Source: Sulfomarinibacter sp963741385
Lineage (GTDB): Bacteria; Acidobacteriota; Thermoanaerobaculia; Thermoanaerobaculales; Sulfomarinibacteraceae
Assembly (NCBI GenBank): GCA_963741385.1
Contig: CAVUHO010000003.1
Coordinates: 186,001 to 250,000, forward strand
Reading direction: 5' to 3'
Length of the DNA stretch: 64,000 nt
Positions 24,452 through 34,300 of the stretch are shown in pieces. Made by a program: the position numbers and the translations under genes. The number at the start of each line of letters is the position of its first letter. Positions within the stretch are counted from its first letter, which is position 1. The notes under the pieces were generated by a model. It saw only the letters and a program-made list of their open reading frames with translations, had not been told where the DNA came from and made no database searches.

Positions 24452-25819
24452 ATGAACAGATGGTGGATTCGTGACGCCGCAATATGGCTGGCGGCTTGTG
24501 TTCTGGCCGCAGGGCCCGTCGCCGCACAGGACAAGAAACCCCCGGCGACGCCACCGACATCGCCGCCGACGGTCGAGGAACTCCAGAAACAGATCGATCA
24601 ACTGACTCACCAGCTGCTGGCGGTTCAACAGCAGCTCGACGCCGTCATCGCCCAGCAGGCGGCCCACGCGGAGCAGTCGGAGCTCGATCACCTGCGGCAG
24701 GCGGCGGCTGCTGAGGCCGCCTCGCAGGCGCCCGCCGAGGAGGGGGGGACCGGCACGGAGTTCGTTTCGGGGACCCGCATGCAGCCCGCGCTCAATCCCG
24801 AGATTTCGGTCAGCGGCGACATCTTTTTCGTCGCCGGCGACAATCTCCAAAACGAAATGCAGGCACGCCACTTCGAGATCGACTTTCAGTCCTACCTGGA
24901 CCCGTTCAGCAAGATGCACGTAGTGTTCGGGTACGCGGGAGCCAACGCCGACTGGGGTCATGGCGAGGAGGAGCACGAGGCAGAGAAACACGGTGGGGGA
25001 GGTGAGGCTGAGGAGGACCTCGGGTTCGAGCTCGAGGAGGGCTATCTCCAGTGGTTCAACCTGCCGGGAAACACGTCGTTGACCGTCGGCAAGAAACGCC
25101 AGCAGTTCGGCGTTCTCAACCGGTGGCACCTGCACGCCCTGCCCCAGACCGACTACCCCTGGGTCATCCAGGAGAGCTTCGGCGGGGAAGGACTGTCGGG
25201 CACAGGGGTGTCCGTTGAGTGGATGATGCCCTCGCTGTGGGCCGACGCCAACGAGCTCGTCGTCGAGATCATGGACGGCAACAACGATGTGGCGTTTGCG
25301 GGCTCGGACTGGACACAACCCTCGTATCTCGTCTTTCTCAAAAACTACTGGGACCTCAGTGCCAACACGTATTTCGAGGCGAACCTCACCGGGCTCCACG
25401 GTGTGACCGACGCCTCGGGCGATCTGAATCACGATTTCGTCGCCCTCGACCTGGCCTACGACTGGTACCCGCTGGGCCATGAGCAGTACCGCGGTTTCGA
25501 ACTCCGCGGCATGCTGCTGAGGTCGTGGCTCGATCTCGAGGACGGCAGCAGTCTGGACAGCTGGGGGAGCTATCTTTACGGACAGCTCAAGGTTGCCAGG
25601 CGGTGGATCGTCGGTCTGCGGGGCGATTGGGTCCAGGACCAACGGCAGGCAGGGCACGAATTCTGGGGTCTGTCGCCCTACCTGACCTTCTGGCAGTCGG
25701 AGTTCGTGAGGCTTCGCGGCCAGTACTCCTACCGCGACGACAACTGGTACGGCGCCGACAACCGATTCGAGCTGCAGTTCACATTTGCGGCCGGCCCGCA
25801 CAAACACGACAGCTATTGA
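24452..25819 (+). CDS. outer-membrane beta-barrel/porin of the zinc locus
   Basis: 455 residues from ATG at 24452 with GAGGGGAG upstream. A signal peptide ends at VAAQD. A coiled-coil (about 40-80, EELQKQIDQLTHQLLAVQQQ) precedes a C-terminal beta-rich part of about 330 residues. That part has alternating aromatic strands and a C-terminal FELQFTF. An acidic His-containing loop (EEEHEAEKH) may bind metal. It sits in front of ZnuA and is probably the outer-membrane entry channel for zinc or another metal (inference). Confidence 0.7.
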   Translation: MNRWWIRDAAIWLAACVLAAGPVAAQDKKPPATPPTSPPTVEELQKQIDQLTHQLLAVQQQLDAVIAQQAAHAEQSELDHLRQAAAAEAASQAPAEEGGTGTEFVSGTRMQPALNPEISVSGDIFFVAGDNLQNEMQARHFEIDFQSYLDPFSKMHVVFGYAGANADWGHGEEEHEAEKHGGGGEAEEDLGFELEEGYLQWFNLPGNTSLTVGKKRQQFGVLNRWHLHALPQTDYPWVIQESFGGEGLSGTGVSVEWMMPSLWADANELVVEIMDGNNDVAFAGSDWTQPSYLVFLKNYWDLSANTYFEANLTGLHGVTDASGDLNHDFVALDLAYDWYPLGHEQYRGFELRGMLLRSWLDLEDGSSLDSWGSYLYGQLKVARRWIVGLRGDWVQDQRQAGHEFWGLSPYLTFWQSEFVRLRGQYSYRDDNWYGADNRFELQFTFAAGPHKHDSY

Positions 25820-25829
25820 GGTGATGACC

Positions 25830-26864
25830 ATGAACATGTCACGTCGACTTTCCGGAGCCGTGCTGGCGGCTGTTTTTCTTTTTCCCTTGACCGCGCTGGC
25901 GACCGTCAAGGTGGTGACGACCCAGGAGACATACGCCTCCATCGCGAGAGAGCTCGGTGGAGATCTGGTGACAGCGGAATCCATCGTGCCAGGCAGCGCC
26001 GACGCCCACTTCGTCAAACCCAAACCGTCCTATGCCCTGATGCTTCGCGACGCCGATCTCTTTGTCAGCACCGGGCTCGACCTCGAGCTGTGGGCGCCGG
26101 TGCTGGTCAACAAGTCGGGCAATCGCAATATCGCCGACGGCGCCGTCGGCTACGTGGCGGCGGCGCAGGGCGTCGAGCTGCTCGAAAAACCGGCGTCTCT
26201 TGACCGCTCCGCAGGTGATGTTCACATCTACGGCAACCCCCACATCCAGACATCGCCCATCAACGTCGCCGTCATCGCCCGCAACATCGCCACCGGTCTG
26301 TGCAAGGTGGACTCGGGCAACTGCGACACCTATCGCGCCAACCTGGGACGCTTCACCGACAGGCTCGCGCGGCGGCTGTACGGTGACCGTCTGGTCGAGC
26401 TTCTCGGGGTCGACACTCTGGACCCGTTGGCTCGCAGCGGCCGCCTCGTGCCGTTCCTCGAGGAGAAGGGCTTTGCCGACCAGCTCGGCGGCTGGCTGGC
26501 CGACGGCATGTCGTTCCGCGGGCGCAAGATCGTCTGCTACCACAAGAACTGGATCTACTTCACGACGCTCTTCGGGCTCGAGGTCGTGGGCTATGTGGAA
26601 ACCAAACCGGGAATCCCGCCCACCGCGCGGCACGTATCGGATCTCATCGAACGGATCAACGACGAGCACGCGGGCGTCCTGCTCGCGGCCAACTATTTCG
26701 AGCGCAGCAAACCCCAGCTGATCGCCGATCGGACCGGGATCGTGCCGGTGGTGGTCCCGATGTCGGTGGATGCCGAGTCGGGGGTCGCCAACTACTTCGA
26801 CCTCGTCGACATGTGGGTCGGCAGTCTGAAGACCGCATTCGCGCAGGCGGAGAAGGGTCAGTGA
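25830..26864 (+). CDS. znuA: zinc/manganese ABC transporter substrate-binding protein
   Basis: 344 residues from ATG at 25830 (ATGs at 25824 and 25836 are alternatives). The signal peptide ends at ALAT. It has the cluster A-I (ZnuA/TroA) fold. Metal-binding His residues are in DAHFVKPKPS, GNPHIQTSP and CYHKNW. The family's acidic His-rich loop is absent. It should deliver Zn(II) or Mn(II) to the following permease, with whose gene it overlaps by GTGA. Confidence 0.85.
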   Translation: MNMSRRLSGAVLAAVFLFPLTALATVKVVTTQETYASIARELGGDLVTAESIVPGSADAHFVKPKPSYALMLRDADLFVSTGLDLELWAPVLVNKSGNRNIADGAVGYVAAAQGVELLEKPASLDRSAGDVHIYGNPHIQTSPINVAVIARNIATGLCKVDSGNCDTYRANLGRFTDRLARRLYGDRLVELLGVDTLDPLARSGRLVPFLEEKGFADQLGGWLADGMSFRGRKIVCYHKNWIYFTTLFGLEVVGYVETKPGIPPTARHVSDLIERINDEHAGVLLAANYFERSKPQLIADRTGIVPVVVPMSVDAESGVANYFDLVDMWVGSLKTAFAQAEKGQ

Positions 26865-27691
26865 CTTCGATGATCAGCTTCATGGCCGCGCCCTTTGCCG
26901 CCTGTCTGGTGCTGGTGGGGCTCCACGCCTACTTCGGGATCCACGTGATCGAACGGCGGGTGCTGTTCGTGGATCTTGCGGTGGCCCAGTTCGCGGCGCT
27001 CGGCGCCGTGGTGGGTTTCGCCTTCGGCCACCACCCCGGGGAACTCGGCTCGACGCTCTTCAGCCTGGCATTCGCGATCGTCGCTGCCGCCCTCTTCGCG
27101 CTCACCCGGGTGCGGGTGGAGAAGATACCGCAGGAGGCGATCATCGGCATCACCTTCGTCGTCGCCTCGGCGGCGACGATCCTGGTCGCGGATCGCGCCC
27201 CCGAAGGGGCCGAGCACATCAAGGAGACCCTGTCCGGCTCGCTGCTGTGGGTCACCTGGCCGACGGTACTGAAGGTGGCGGCTATCTATGCGGTGATCGG
27301 TTTATTCCACTGGTTGTTGCGCGAGCGGTTCATGGTCATCTCAATGGATCCGGACGAGGCCTACCGCCGAGGCTGGAACGTGCGGTGGTGGGACTTTCTT
27401 TTCTATCTGAGCTTCGGTGTGATGATCACTTTTTCGGTAGAAATCGGCGGGATCCTGATGGTCTTTGCCTACCTCGTGATACCGGCTTGTGTGGCGATCC
27501 TGATCCACGCTGGGATGCGGGCGCGGCTCGTGGTGGGGTGGGCGATCGGCGCCGCCGGCTCGGCTTTGGGGCTCGTCGGGTCGTACTACTTCGACATGCC
27601 GACCGGACCGGCTGTGGTTGTGGTCCTGGGGCTCATTCTGGTCGCCGCGGGGTTCTTCGATCTCGTTCGAGAGTCCCGCAGTTCGCTGTAA
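26861..27691 (+). CDS. znuB: metal ABC transporter permease (ZnuB-like)
   Basis: 276 residues from GTG overlapping the znuA stop. It has about eight helices of the ABC-3 (ZnuB/TroC) family, with FVDLAVAQFAALGAVVG near the N-terminus and MDPDEAYRRGWNVRWW as the coupling-helix region. No ATPase gene (znuC) follows or precedes within the locus. The next gene is on the opposite strand, so the ATPase must be encoded elsewhere. Confidence 0.85.
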   Translation: MTSMISFMAAPFAACLVLVGLHAYFGIHVIERRVLFVDLAVAQFAALGAVVGFAFGHHPGELGSTLFSLAFAIVAAALFALTRVRVEKIPQEAIIGITFVVASAATILVADRAPEGAEHIKETLSGSLLWVTWPTVLKVAAIYAVIGLFHWLLRERFMVISMDPDEAYRRGWNVRWWDFLFYLSFGVMITFSVEIGGILMVFAYLVIPACVAILIHAGMRARLVVGWAIGAAGSALGLVGSYYFDMPTGPAVVVVLGLILVAAGFFDLVRESRSSL

Positions 27692-27695
27692 GGAA

Positions 27696-28112
27696 TCACC
27701 CGTTCCGTTCGGCCTCGCGTCTGAGGCTGTTGGTGCAGTCGTTGTAGGCGTGCTCGATCCCGATGCAGAAAAGAGTCCGGACGTGGTCGTCGGCCAGGCT
27801 GTAGAAAACGGCACGCCCCTCACGATCGGAGTTGAGCAGGAAACGGTCGCGAAGCAGTCGCAGCTGGTGGGAGATCGCCGACACCGACAACCCGGTCTGA
27901 GCTGCGAGCTCGGTGACGTTGAGCCGGTCGTTGTTCACGAGGGCGTGGATGATGCGGAGCCGGGTGGGGTCGGCGAGGGAGGAAAAGAGGCGATTCAGAC
28001 ACTCCACGGACCAGTCTGGAAGCCCTGGCTGATTGCTTTCCTCCATCAGTCGGTCCATGGCGGGGCAACAGCGCCTGGTGGGTTTTGAAGAGTTATTTTC
28101 AGATTTGCTCAT
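27696..28112 (-). CDS. SmtB/ArsR family zinc-type regulator
   Basis: 138 residues from ATG at 28112. The winged helix contains LADPTRLRIIHAL and GLSVSAISHQLRLL. The C-terminal helix DDHVRTLFCIGIEHAYND carries D-x-H-x10-E-H, the alpha5 zinc site of SmtB/CzrA. An N-terminal Cys pair (RRCCP) is also present. It lies on the same strand 109 bp after the bufferin genes and converges with znuB. Its target could be either locus. Confidence 0.85.
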   Translation of the reverse strand: MSKSENNSSKPTRRCCPAMDRLMEESNQPGLPDWSVECLNRLFSSLADPTRLRIIHALVNNDRLNVTELAAQTGLSVSAISHQLRLLRDRFLLNSDREGRAVFYSLADDHVRTLFCIGIEHAYNDCTNSLRREAERNG

Positions 28113-28179
28113 GTACGCATCTTGTCAAAATTCGCGCGGTTGGTCAACTGGTGGCCTCGACGAAAAGGACGCCATTATT

Positions 28180-28198
28180 CTTGAATCTCATTTTCAAG
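28180..28198. promoter_or_regulatory. inverted repeat upstream of the SmtB-type gene
   Basis: CTTGAA-N7-TTCAAG in the 109-bp gap between bufC and the regulator. The role is open: operator or weak terminator. Confidence 0.4.
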
Positions 28199-28221
28199 CT
28201 GAGAGTTGCCAAGAGCCGGTT

Positions 28222-29070
28222 TCAGGTCCCGATGGCCGAAAACAGCCCCTCGGAGATCCAGGTCCGGAACCAGCGGAAGATCTTCTGCTGGTGCCGCGCC
28301 GATTTTTGAGCGGCGGCGGCGGTGGCGAGGGCGTCGCCAAGCGGTACGCCGTCCACCAGGTCGCGCATCAGATCGTGCTCGGCACGGCTGAGTTCGAGCC
28401 GCAAGACTGAATAGTCGCGGCGGTAGACGGCGACCCACGATGCTCGTCGGCGCGGGCTCGGGGTCGGGCGGTCGTCGTGGAAGGCTGTGAGGTGGGGGAT
28501 CACCGAGAATCGGAAGGCCAGCACGCGGAGGGCGGCGATCGGCTGCAACTTGGCGTGCTCCCACGCTTCAGCCGGCACGTTCTCGAGTTCTTCGGCGCCG
28601 AGGACCGGCGATTCGCGCTCGTCGAAGACTTCGGTCAATCCGAGCTCGAGACGCGCCAGATCGTGCAGGAACGCGGCCTGCGGCCATTCCGGCCGGTCGA
28701 GGAAGAACTGCGGCAGGTGGTCGCCGAGACGGTTGAGGGTGTAGCTGGTGGATGGGTAACTCTGCACGTAGTTGCGAACCAGGTGTGAGAACTGGTGGTC
28801 ACCGATGTGATAGCGGATCACCGGATAGTCGACCTCGAGGGCTTCCTGCATCCGCATCAGGTACATGCCGTGATAGACGCCGACGCGTTCGGCGGCGGTC
28901 ATCGAGTGCGAAGGCCGCACGATGTTTTCCAGGCTCCCGGCCGGGATCTCCCGTTCGGCGGCGGCGGAAGCGACCGCTTCCTCGATCGTACCCGGGTGGA
29001 CGACGACCTCCTGCATCCAGCGTTGCAGGCGACCCAGATCGGGACGGATGTGAGCCTCTTCACGCGACAT
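28222..29070 (-). CDS. bufC: DUF2063 partner protein of the MNIO enzyme
   Basis: 282 residues from ATG at 29070, which lies inside the end of bufB (11-bp overlap). The N-terminal DUF2063 domain contains RLQRWMQEVV and AERVGVYHGMYLMRMQEAL. The C-terminal part has GDALATAAA and ends FRWFRTWISEGLFS. In bufferin clusters this protein recruits the precursor to the MNIO oxidase. No catalytic motif is expected. Confidence 0.88.
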   Translation of the reverse strand: MSREEAHIRPDLGRLQRWMQEVVVHPGTIEEAVASAAAEREIPAGSLENIVRPSHSMTAAERVGVYHGMYLMRMQEALEVDYPVIRYHIGDHQFSHLVRNYVQSYPSTSYTLNRLGDHLPQFFLDRPEWPQAAFLHDLARLELGLTEVFDERESPVLGAEELENVPAEAWEHAKLQPIAALRVLAFRFSVIPHLTAFHDDRPTPSPRRRASWVAVYRRDYSVLRLELSRAEHDLMRDLVDGVPLGDALATAAAAQKSARHQQKIFRWFRTWISEGLFSAIGT

Positions 29071-29905
29071 TGGCCACCTCGTCGCGGCGCCAATCATCGG
29101 CCTTGAGCACTTCCTGGTGCACGACCTCGAAAGGCGGGATATCGGCGTCCCACTCCAGCAGGGTGGCGCGGAGACCGACGGTGCGGAGGGTGTGGCCGTA
29201 GAGCTCCCACACCGGGTCCAGCACGTGATCGGAGTGGGTGTCGATGATGTGGGTGCCCTTGTTGGTGTGACCGGCGAGGTGGTACTGGCACACCCGGTCG
29301 CCGGGGATGGCATCGATGTATGCCACCGGATCAAAGCCGTGGTTGTAGGCGGAGACATAGACGTTGTTGACGTCGAACAACAAACCGCAGTCCGCCTCCT
29401 CGGCCAGTCGGCCGACAAAGTCCCACTCGGTCATGTCGTCATCGGCGAACTCGAGGTAGGTGGAGGGGTTTTCAAGAACCAGCGGGCGCTCGAGATAATC
29501 CTGAACGACCTTGATCCGCTCGACCGAGTGGCGCAGGCTCTCCTCCGTGTAGGGCAGAGGCAACAGGTCGTGGGTGTTGCGGCCGAGGACCCCCGTCCAG
29601 CAGATGTGGTCGGAGATCCAGAGCGCGCCGGTGCGTTCGGCCAGCGCCTTGACCTTGGCGAGGTAGTCGAAGTTGATGGGATCGGTGCTGCCGACCGACA
29701 TCGAAACCCCGTGCATGACGACCGGATATCGCTCGGCCACCATGTCGAGGATGTGGAGCGGACGACCTCCGGTGTCGAGGTAGTTTTCGGTGAGAATCTC
29801 GAAGAAACCGATATCCGGCTCTTTCGAGAGAATGTGGGCATAGTGGGTGGTCCGCAGCCCGATGCCGAGCCCGAGATCGGGGAAGCCCCAGCGGTTGTCT
29901 TTCAT
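29060..29905 (-). CDS. bufB: MNIO family oxidase (DUF692), bufferin maturation
   Basis: 281 residues from ATG at 29905 with GGAGGGAG upstream. It is a TIM barrel with iron ligands in MHGVSMSVG, ISDHICWTG, LENPST, DVNNVYV and YHLAGHTNKG. MNIO enzymes convert precursor cysteines to thiooxazole-type heterocycles in bufferins (copper-binding RiPPs). The precursor gene and DUF2063 gene flank it, so the assignment is strong. Confidence 0.92.
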   Translation of the reverse strand: MKDNRWGFPDLGLGIGLRTTHYAHILSKEPDIGFFEILTENYLDTGGRPLHILDMVAERYPVVMHGVSMSVGSTDPINFDYLAKVKALAERTGALWISDHICWTGVLGRNTHDLLPLPYTEESLRHSVERIKVVQDYLERPLVLENPSTYLEFADDDMTEWDFVGRLAEEADCGLLFDVNNVYVSAYNHGFDPVAYIDAIPGDRVCQYHLAGHTNKGTHIIDTHSDHVLDPVWELYGHTLRTVGLRATLLEWDADIPPFEVVHQEVLKADDWRRDEVANVA

Positions 29906-29957
29906 GATGATCTCCCTCCGGTGTGGCACCGCCGCGGCAGGCACCGCCGCGGCAGCA

Positions 29958-29985
29958 GCGGGCCCCGGGTACGCCCGGGGCCCGC
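29958..29985. promoter_or_regulatory. intercistronic hairpin between bufA and bufB
   Basis: Perfect 12-bp G/C stem (GCGGGCCCCGGG / CCCGGGGCCCGC) around a 4-nt loop, directly after the precursor stop. Without a T-run it probably protects or attenuates the transcript, so that more precursor than enzyme is made (inference). Confidence 0.7.
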
Positions 29986-29992
29986 CCGGAAG

Positions 29993-30433
29993 TTACGCAG
30001 CTTCGTGAACGGGAACGGCGCAGCCGCCCTTGCCCTTGCACGAGTTTTTCGCCGCACAGCCGTTGTCGCCGGACTTGCAGCCGCCGAGGCTCTTGCAGTC
30101 GTTCTGGCCCTTGCAGGCGTGTTTGGCATCCTCAGACGCGCAGCCGCCCTTGCCCTTGCACGAGTTCTTGCCGGCGCAGCCGTTGTCGCCGCTCTTGCAG
30201 TTGCCCTGAGCCTTGCACGCGTTCATGCCCTTGCAGGCGTGGCGGTCAGAAGCGTTCTCGGCGTTCTCACCGCTTTTGCCGCCGCAACCGTCCTTGCCGC
30301 CGCAGCTGTTCTGGCTGACGCCGTGGTTGGGAGTCGTCGCTGCCGAACCGGAAGCCGGCACCATCAGTCCGACGCCCGCGATCATCCCTGCCATGGCGGC
30401 GTTGACCAACACGTTTTTGACCTTCGAGTTCAT
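29993..30433 (-). CDS. bufA: bufferin-type precursor peptide, 14 Cys
   Basis: 146 residues. A signal peptide ends near GSAATT (about residue 33). The mature part has 14 cysteines. Two near-identical 34-residue repeats begin HACKG and end KNSCKGKGGC. It matches the BufA2-like layout. BufB should modify selected cysteines, after which the secreted product binds copper in the periplasm. The two repeats look like a recent internal duplication. Gene order DoxX, precursor, MNIO, DUF2063 supports the call. Confidence 0.85.
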   Translation of the reverse strand: MNSKVKNVLVNAAMAGMIAGVGLMVPASGSAATTPNHGVSQNSCGGKDGCGGKSGENAENASDRHACKGMNACKAQGNCKSGDNGCAGKNSCKGKGGCASEDAKHACKGQNDCKSLGGCKSGDNGCAAKNSCKGKGGCAVPVHEAA

Positions 30434-30572
30434 TTCTATCCCCTTTCCAGCTTTTCGAACCGGTGAACTGAGCGGATCCTATCATAATTGAGTCTGCGTC
30501 TCTTTTTGCTGACGATGTGAGTTTGCAATTGGAGTCACCAGAAGTTACAGCTCGTCGAAATTTTCTTGGGAG

Positions 30573-31058
30573 TCAGCCCGCCGAATCGAACCGCAGGACT
30601 CTTCGCAGGAGGGCGTCGAGGCTGATCTTGGCGGCGCCGTAAAGCACCAGCCACATGAGGAACAGGAGAAAGACAAAGGAGGTGATGTCGGTTGGAGACG
30701 TTGCAGCGGCGCTGCCCCACGAAGCCAGGAAATCGGCCCTGTCGGCGGTCATCAACGCAACCACCATCGTGACTGACAGCCCGCTGGCGAAGAACCTCGT
30801 GAAGAGCCCGAGGATGAGCATGACGCCGCCGACTGTTTCCAGCGAAGCCACGAGCCCGGCGTGAAATGCCGGGAATGGGATCCCCAGACCCTGGAAGTAC
30901 CCGACGACATTCTCGAAATGGAGGAACTTTGCGGTTCCGGTGTGGAAAAAGGCGAGCCCGATGACGATGCGCGTCGCCAGCGGCGCGACGGAGGAGAGTT
31001 TGTTGGTGATCTGTAATGTGAGTTCGTTGACGCGGGTGACAGTATCTCGCAAAGACAT
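30573..31058 (-). CDS. DoxX family membrane protein of the bufferin cluster
   Basis: 161 residues with four helices and the DoxX signature RIVIGLAFFHTGTAKFLHF. DoxX-like proteins are frequent members of MNIO/bufferin operons; the role is unproven. It is the first gene of the minus-strand cluster. A gap of about 140 bp separates it from the precursor gene. Confidence 0.85.
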   Translation of the reverse strand: MSLRDTVTRVNELTLQITNKLSSVAPLATRIVIGLAFFHTGTAKFLHFENVVGYFQGLGIPFPAFHAGLVASLETVGGVMLILGLFTRFFASGLSVTMVVALMTADRADFLASWGSAAATSPTDITSFVFLLFLMWLVLYGAAKISLDALLRRVLRFDSAG

Positions 31059-31117
31059 GGAGCCTCCTCGGTGGGTGTAAGTTCAACCCGTCCTGTGCTC
31101 GAGGAGGCGGCGTGGTT

Positions 31118-31303
31118 TCAGCTGTCCGATATCCTCCTCAGCTGAACTATCGCGACCGCCGCAGTGACGACCCCGAGAATCGCCCCTGTGATCTGTTTCC
31201 ATCCGATGCCCGTGCCCTCGCCGACACCGACAGAATCCGCCGTCAAGCTGATGAGAAACAGCAGCACCCCGAACGTCAACATCACTCTCCATAGGGGACG
31301 CAT
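31118..31303 (-). CDS. small two-helix membrane protein
   Basis: 61 residues with hydrophobic segments at about 6-23 and 38-54. It starts immediately after the stop of the CPBP gene, so it is probably co-expressed. Family not recognised. Confidence 0.55.
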   Translation of the reverse strand: MRPLWRVMLTFGVLLFLISLTADSVGVGEGTGIGWKQITGAILGVVTAAVAIVQLRRISDS

Positions 31304-34300
31304 TCAGACCTCCGCCACTTCAGCACGTGCACCCTGAGTAGCGTTTTCAGAGTCATCGCGTTGGGCCAGCCTCCGGTACCACCACACGGCAGCTGCAGTC
31401 ACCAGCACCGCTCCGATCAGAGATCCTGCCGCGGCGCCGGGAAAGGCGTTGACGATGACGTCGTGAATCGCGGACAGGACCGCCCCTGCGCCGGTCACCA
31501 GGGGCACCAGTGAGGGTTGGTGGCGGAGCACCATCGCCCACACGGCGAGCAGGACGAGCCCGGCGATCGCGCCCTCTGCGAGCCACAGGGGCACTGTTTC
31601 CACACCGCCGCTTCCCGTGATCACGAACCCGAGGCCAACCAGGATTGCGGAGCCTGCCCCCAGCCGTCGCTGCCAGCCGGAGGTGACGGCCTGGATGACG
31701 GCCAGGACGAGCAGCACCAAGGCTGTTCTGGTGACCCAGGACGATACGGGGCCAAGGGCGGCGGCGAGCACCGGTACGGTGTCTGCGGCGCCGCCGAAGT
31801 CGGGCCACGACGGCAACTTCGCAGGGGAGACGGCGGCGCCCAGGGCGCCGAGCCCCGACACCAGCGCACCGAGGCCGAAGCCCGCGGCGATGTCCCTGCC
31901 GCGGGTCGAGGTCGCCTGCCGTGGCAGCCAGCGGTGGACGAGGCCGATCAACAGGCTGGTCACCGCCGCGATGCCGGTTGTCGCGATCAGCCCGCCGATG
32001 AGGACTATGGCCACCTGCAGCTTCCACGGTTGCGCGGTCAGGAACTGGGCGGTTCCGGCGCGGAACCCGTTGCCGAGCCCGATGGCGCCGAGCGCTGCCA
32101 TGGCCACGAATAATACGGCGAACGTCGCCCGGTCGAAGCGCCCGCGGCTCCACCGCACCACCGCCAGCACCGCCCCGGCGAGAAACAGCAGCACCGTCAG
32201 CACGACGCAACCGATTTGGACGATCTGGGTCACGCCCTGGATCTTGCGCTGCTCGCGCTCCCAGTCCTCCGGGATGTGGACGAAGCGGCCTGTCTCCACG
32301 ACCTCGTCACCTGCGATGCGAATGGTGATCCGAGCCTCCCCGATATCCATGGGATACCCTTTGGGGTCCTTGAAGACGAAGTTCCAATCGCGGCGGTCGG
32401 GCAGCTGCGATGGGTCGGCCGACACCTCCTCGAGAGTGGTGGGGTCCAGACCGAGATCGTCGCGGACGGCCGCGACCGCGATCACCCTTGCGGCATCCTC
32501 GTCAAGCTGGGCGCCGGCACGGCCCTCCGGCAGCAGGTGGGTCGTCCGTTGCACCTTGCCGTCCGGCCCCACGAACACCAGATGCTCCTCCGCCCGTTCG
32601 GCCACATCGCCCTCGAACTTCGCGTACCGAACCACGCGCCGGGGGACCGGGAGATAGCGCCCGAGCAGCTGGTGGTAGGCGTCGGGGCCCCCCTCGGTCC
32701 AGACGAATCGGTCCTCGAGCCCGAGCGGCGCCTGGGCATTCGCCAGCTCGCGCCACTCCTCACCGAGTTCGACGCCCGATGCCGCGAGCCGTTGGCGGGC
32801 TGCGGTTCTGGCCTCGAGATCGGTGTGAGAGAGGGCCGGAGCGTCGGGGTGGAAGTTCGCGGCCAGGCCCCACACCACCAGGCCGGCCACCCCGAGCAGC
32901 GGCAGCGCCGTCCGCAACCGCGGCGATAGACCGCTGACGGCGGCCTCCGCGACGGGAGCGGCGCGCTCGGGGGCGGGCGGCGGCACCCAGGCCGCGTTGT
33001 AGGCGTCAGCGGGGACCGTTGCCCACGCCCCGGCCCGCAGCCTCGCCCTCACGACCACCCACAGCGGAATCAGGGTGATGGCGATGACCAGCCCGCGGCT
33101 GATCCAGATCCCGGAGGTGTGGGCCGCGAAGAGCGGCAACGCGAACCACACGACATCGAACGAGAAGTGCAGGATGATGCCCGGGACGAGTCCGAACAGG
33201 AGGTACAAACCTCCGAATCCGAGGGCAGGGATGATGAGCTCCACCATCCTGGCGTAGGCCGGTTGCGCGGGGTAGTTGGCGTGGCCGGCGCCGAAGATCG
33301 CCGCCTGCAGGATCATGGCGCCGGTGATCCACAACCACGGCTTGCCGAATTTCTTGCCCAACAGCGCGGCGGCGGCGATCGGCACGGCGCGGAAGAGACA
33401 CTCCTCCCAGAACCCCGCCTGCAGCGAAACGGCGACGGAGGTGAGCCAGGGAAAGATGTTGGCCAGCACGTCGGGGTCGGTGAGGGCGCTCGACGGAGAC
33501 CACCAATCGAAATGGCGCGCGGTGAAAAGGTAGAGCCACACGTCGTAGGCGAAGAAAATGCCGATCAGCAGGTAGCCGGCGGCCGTGTAGCCGAGCACCT
33601 TGCGGGTTGGCGCGACCTCGCCCGACCACGTCTTCCAGAGCTGGATGTGGTGTGGGAAGGCCTTACGGCCGAGGCTCTCGGCGGCGATGAACGACAGGGC
33701 CAGCACCGAACCCATCCCGACCAACTGGGCGACGGCGATCGCCACCTGTTGGAGAGCAAAGGTCGTCGACGAGACCGCCGTGTCGTAGCCCATCCACAAC
33801 AACGGCCACTGGTTGAGGACCACCAGCGCCTGCAGGAAGCCGATGAAGAGAGCCCACTTCACCGCCGGCTTCCAGACCACCCGCCGTTCCTTGAGCAGGA
33901 AGAAGAGCCCGACGACGCAGCCGCCGGCGAGGTAGAGGACGGCGATGGCGAAAAACGAGCCGGTAGCGATGGCGTCGTTGGCCGAGCGCATCTCGGCATA
34001 GCGGCGGGTGAAGGCTTCGGGGATCTTGATGAAATGGGTGAGCTCGGTGAAGCGGTCGCCCGACACCGTGAGCTGCAGCCGGTAGCGCCCCTCGCCGATT
34101 GTGACATCGGGCCGTTCGTAGACCAGGGTGTGATCGGTGCGTCCGCCGGGCCGGACCTCGTGTGAGGCCTCGACCAGGTCGTACTTGCTGAGGTCGACGT
34201 TCCAGCCGTCGGCCACCGCGGCCTCGGCGAGAGCCCGTGCCGCCTCCGGATCGAGAGTAGCCCCGGGTTCGTCCTCGGGCACCTTTTCGCGAAAACCCCA

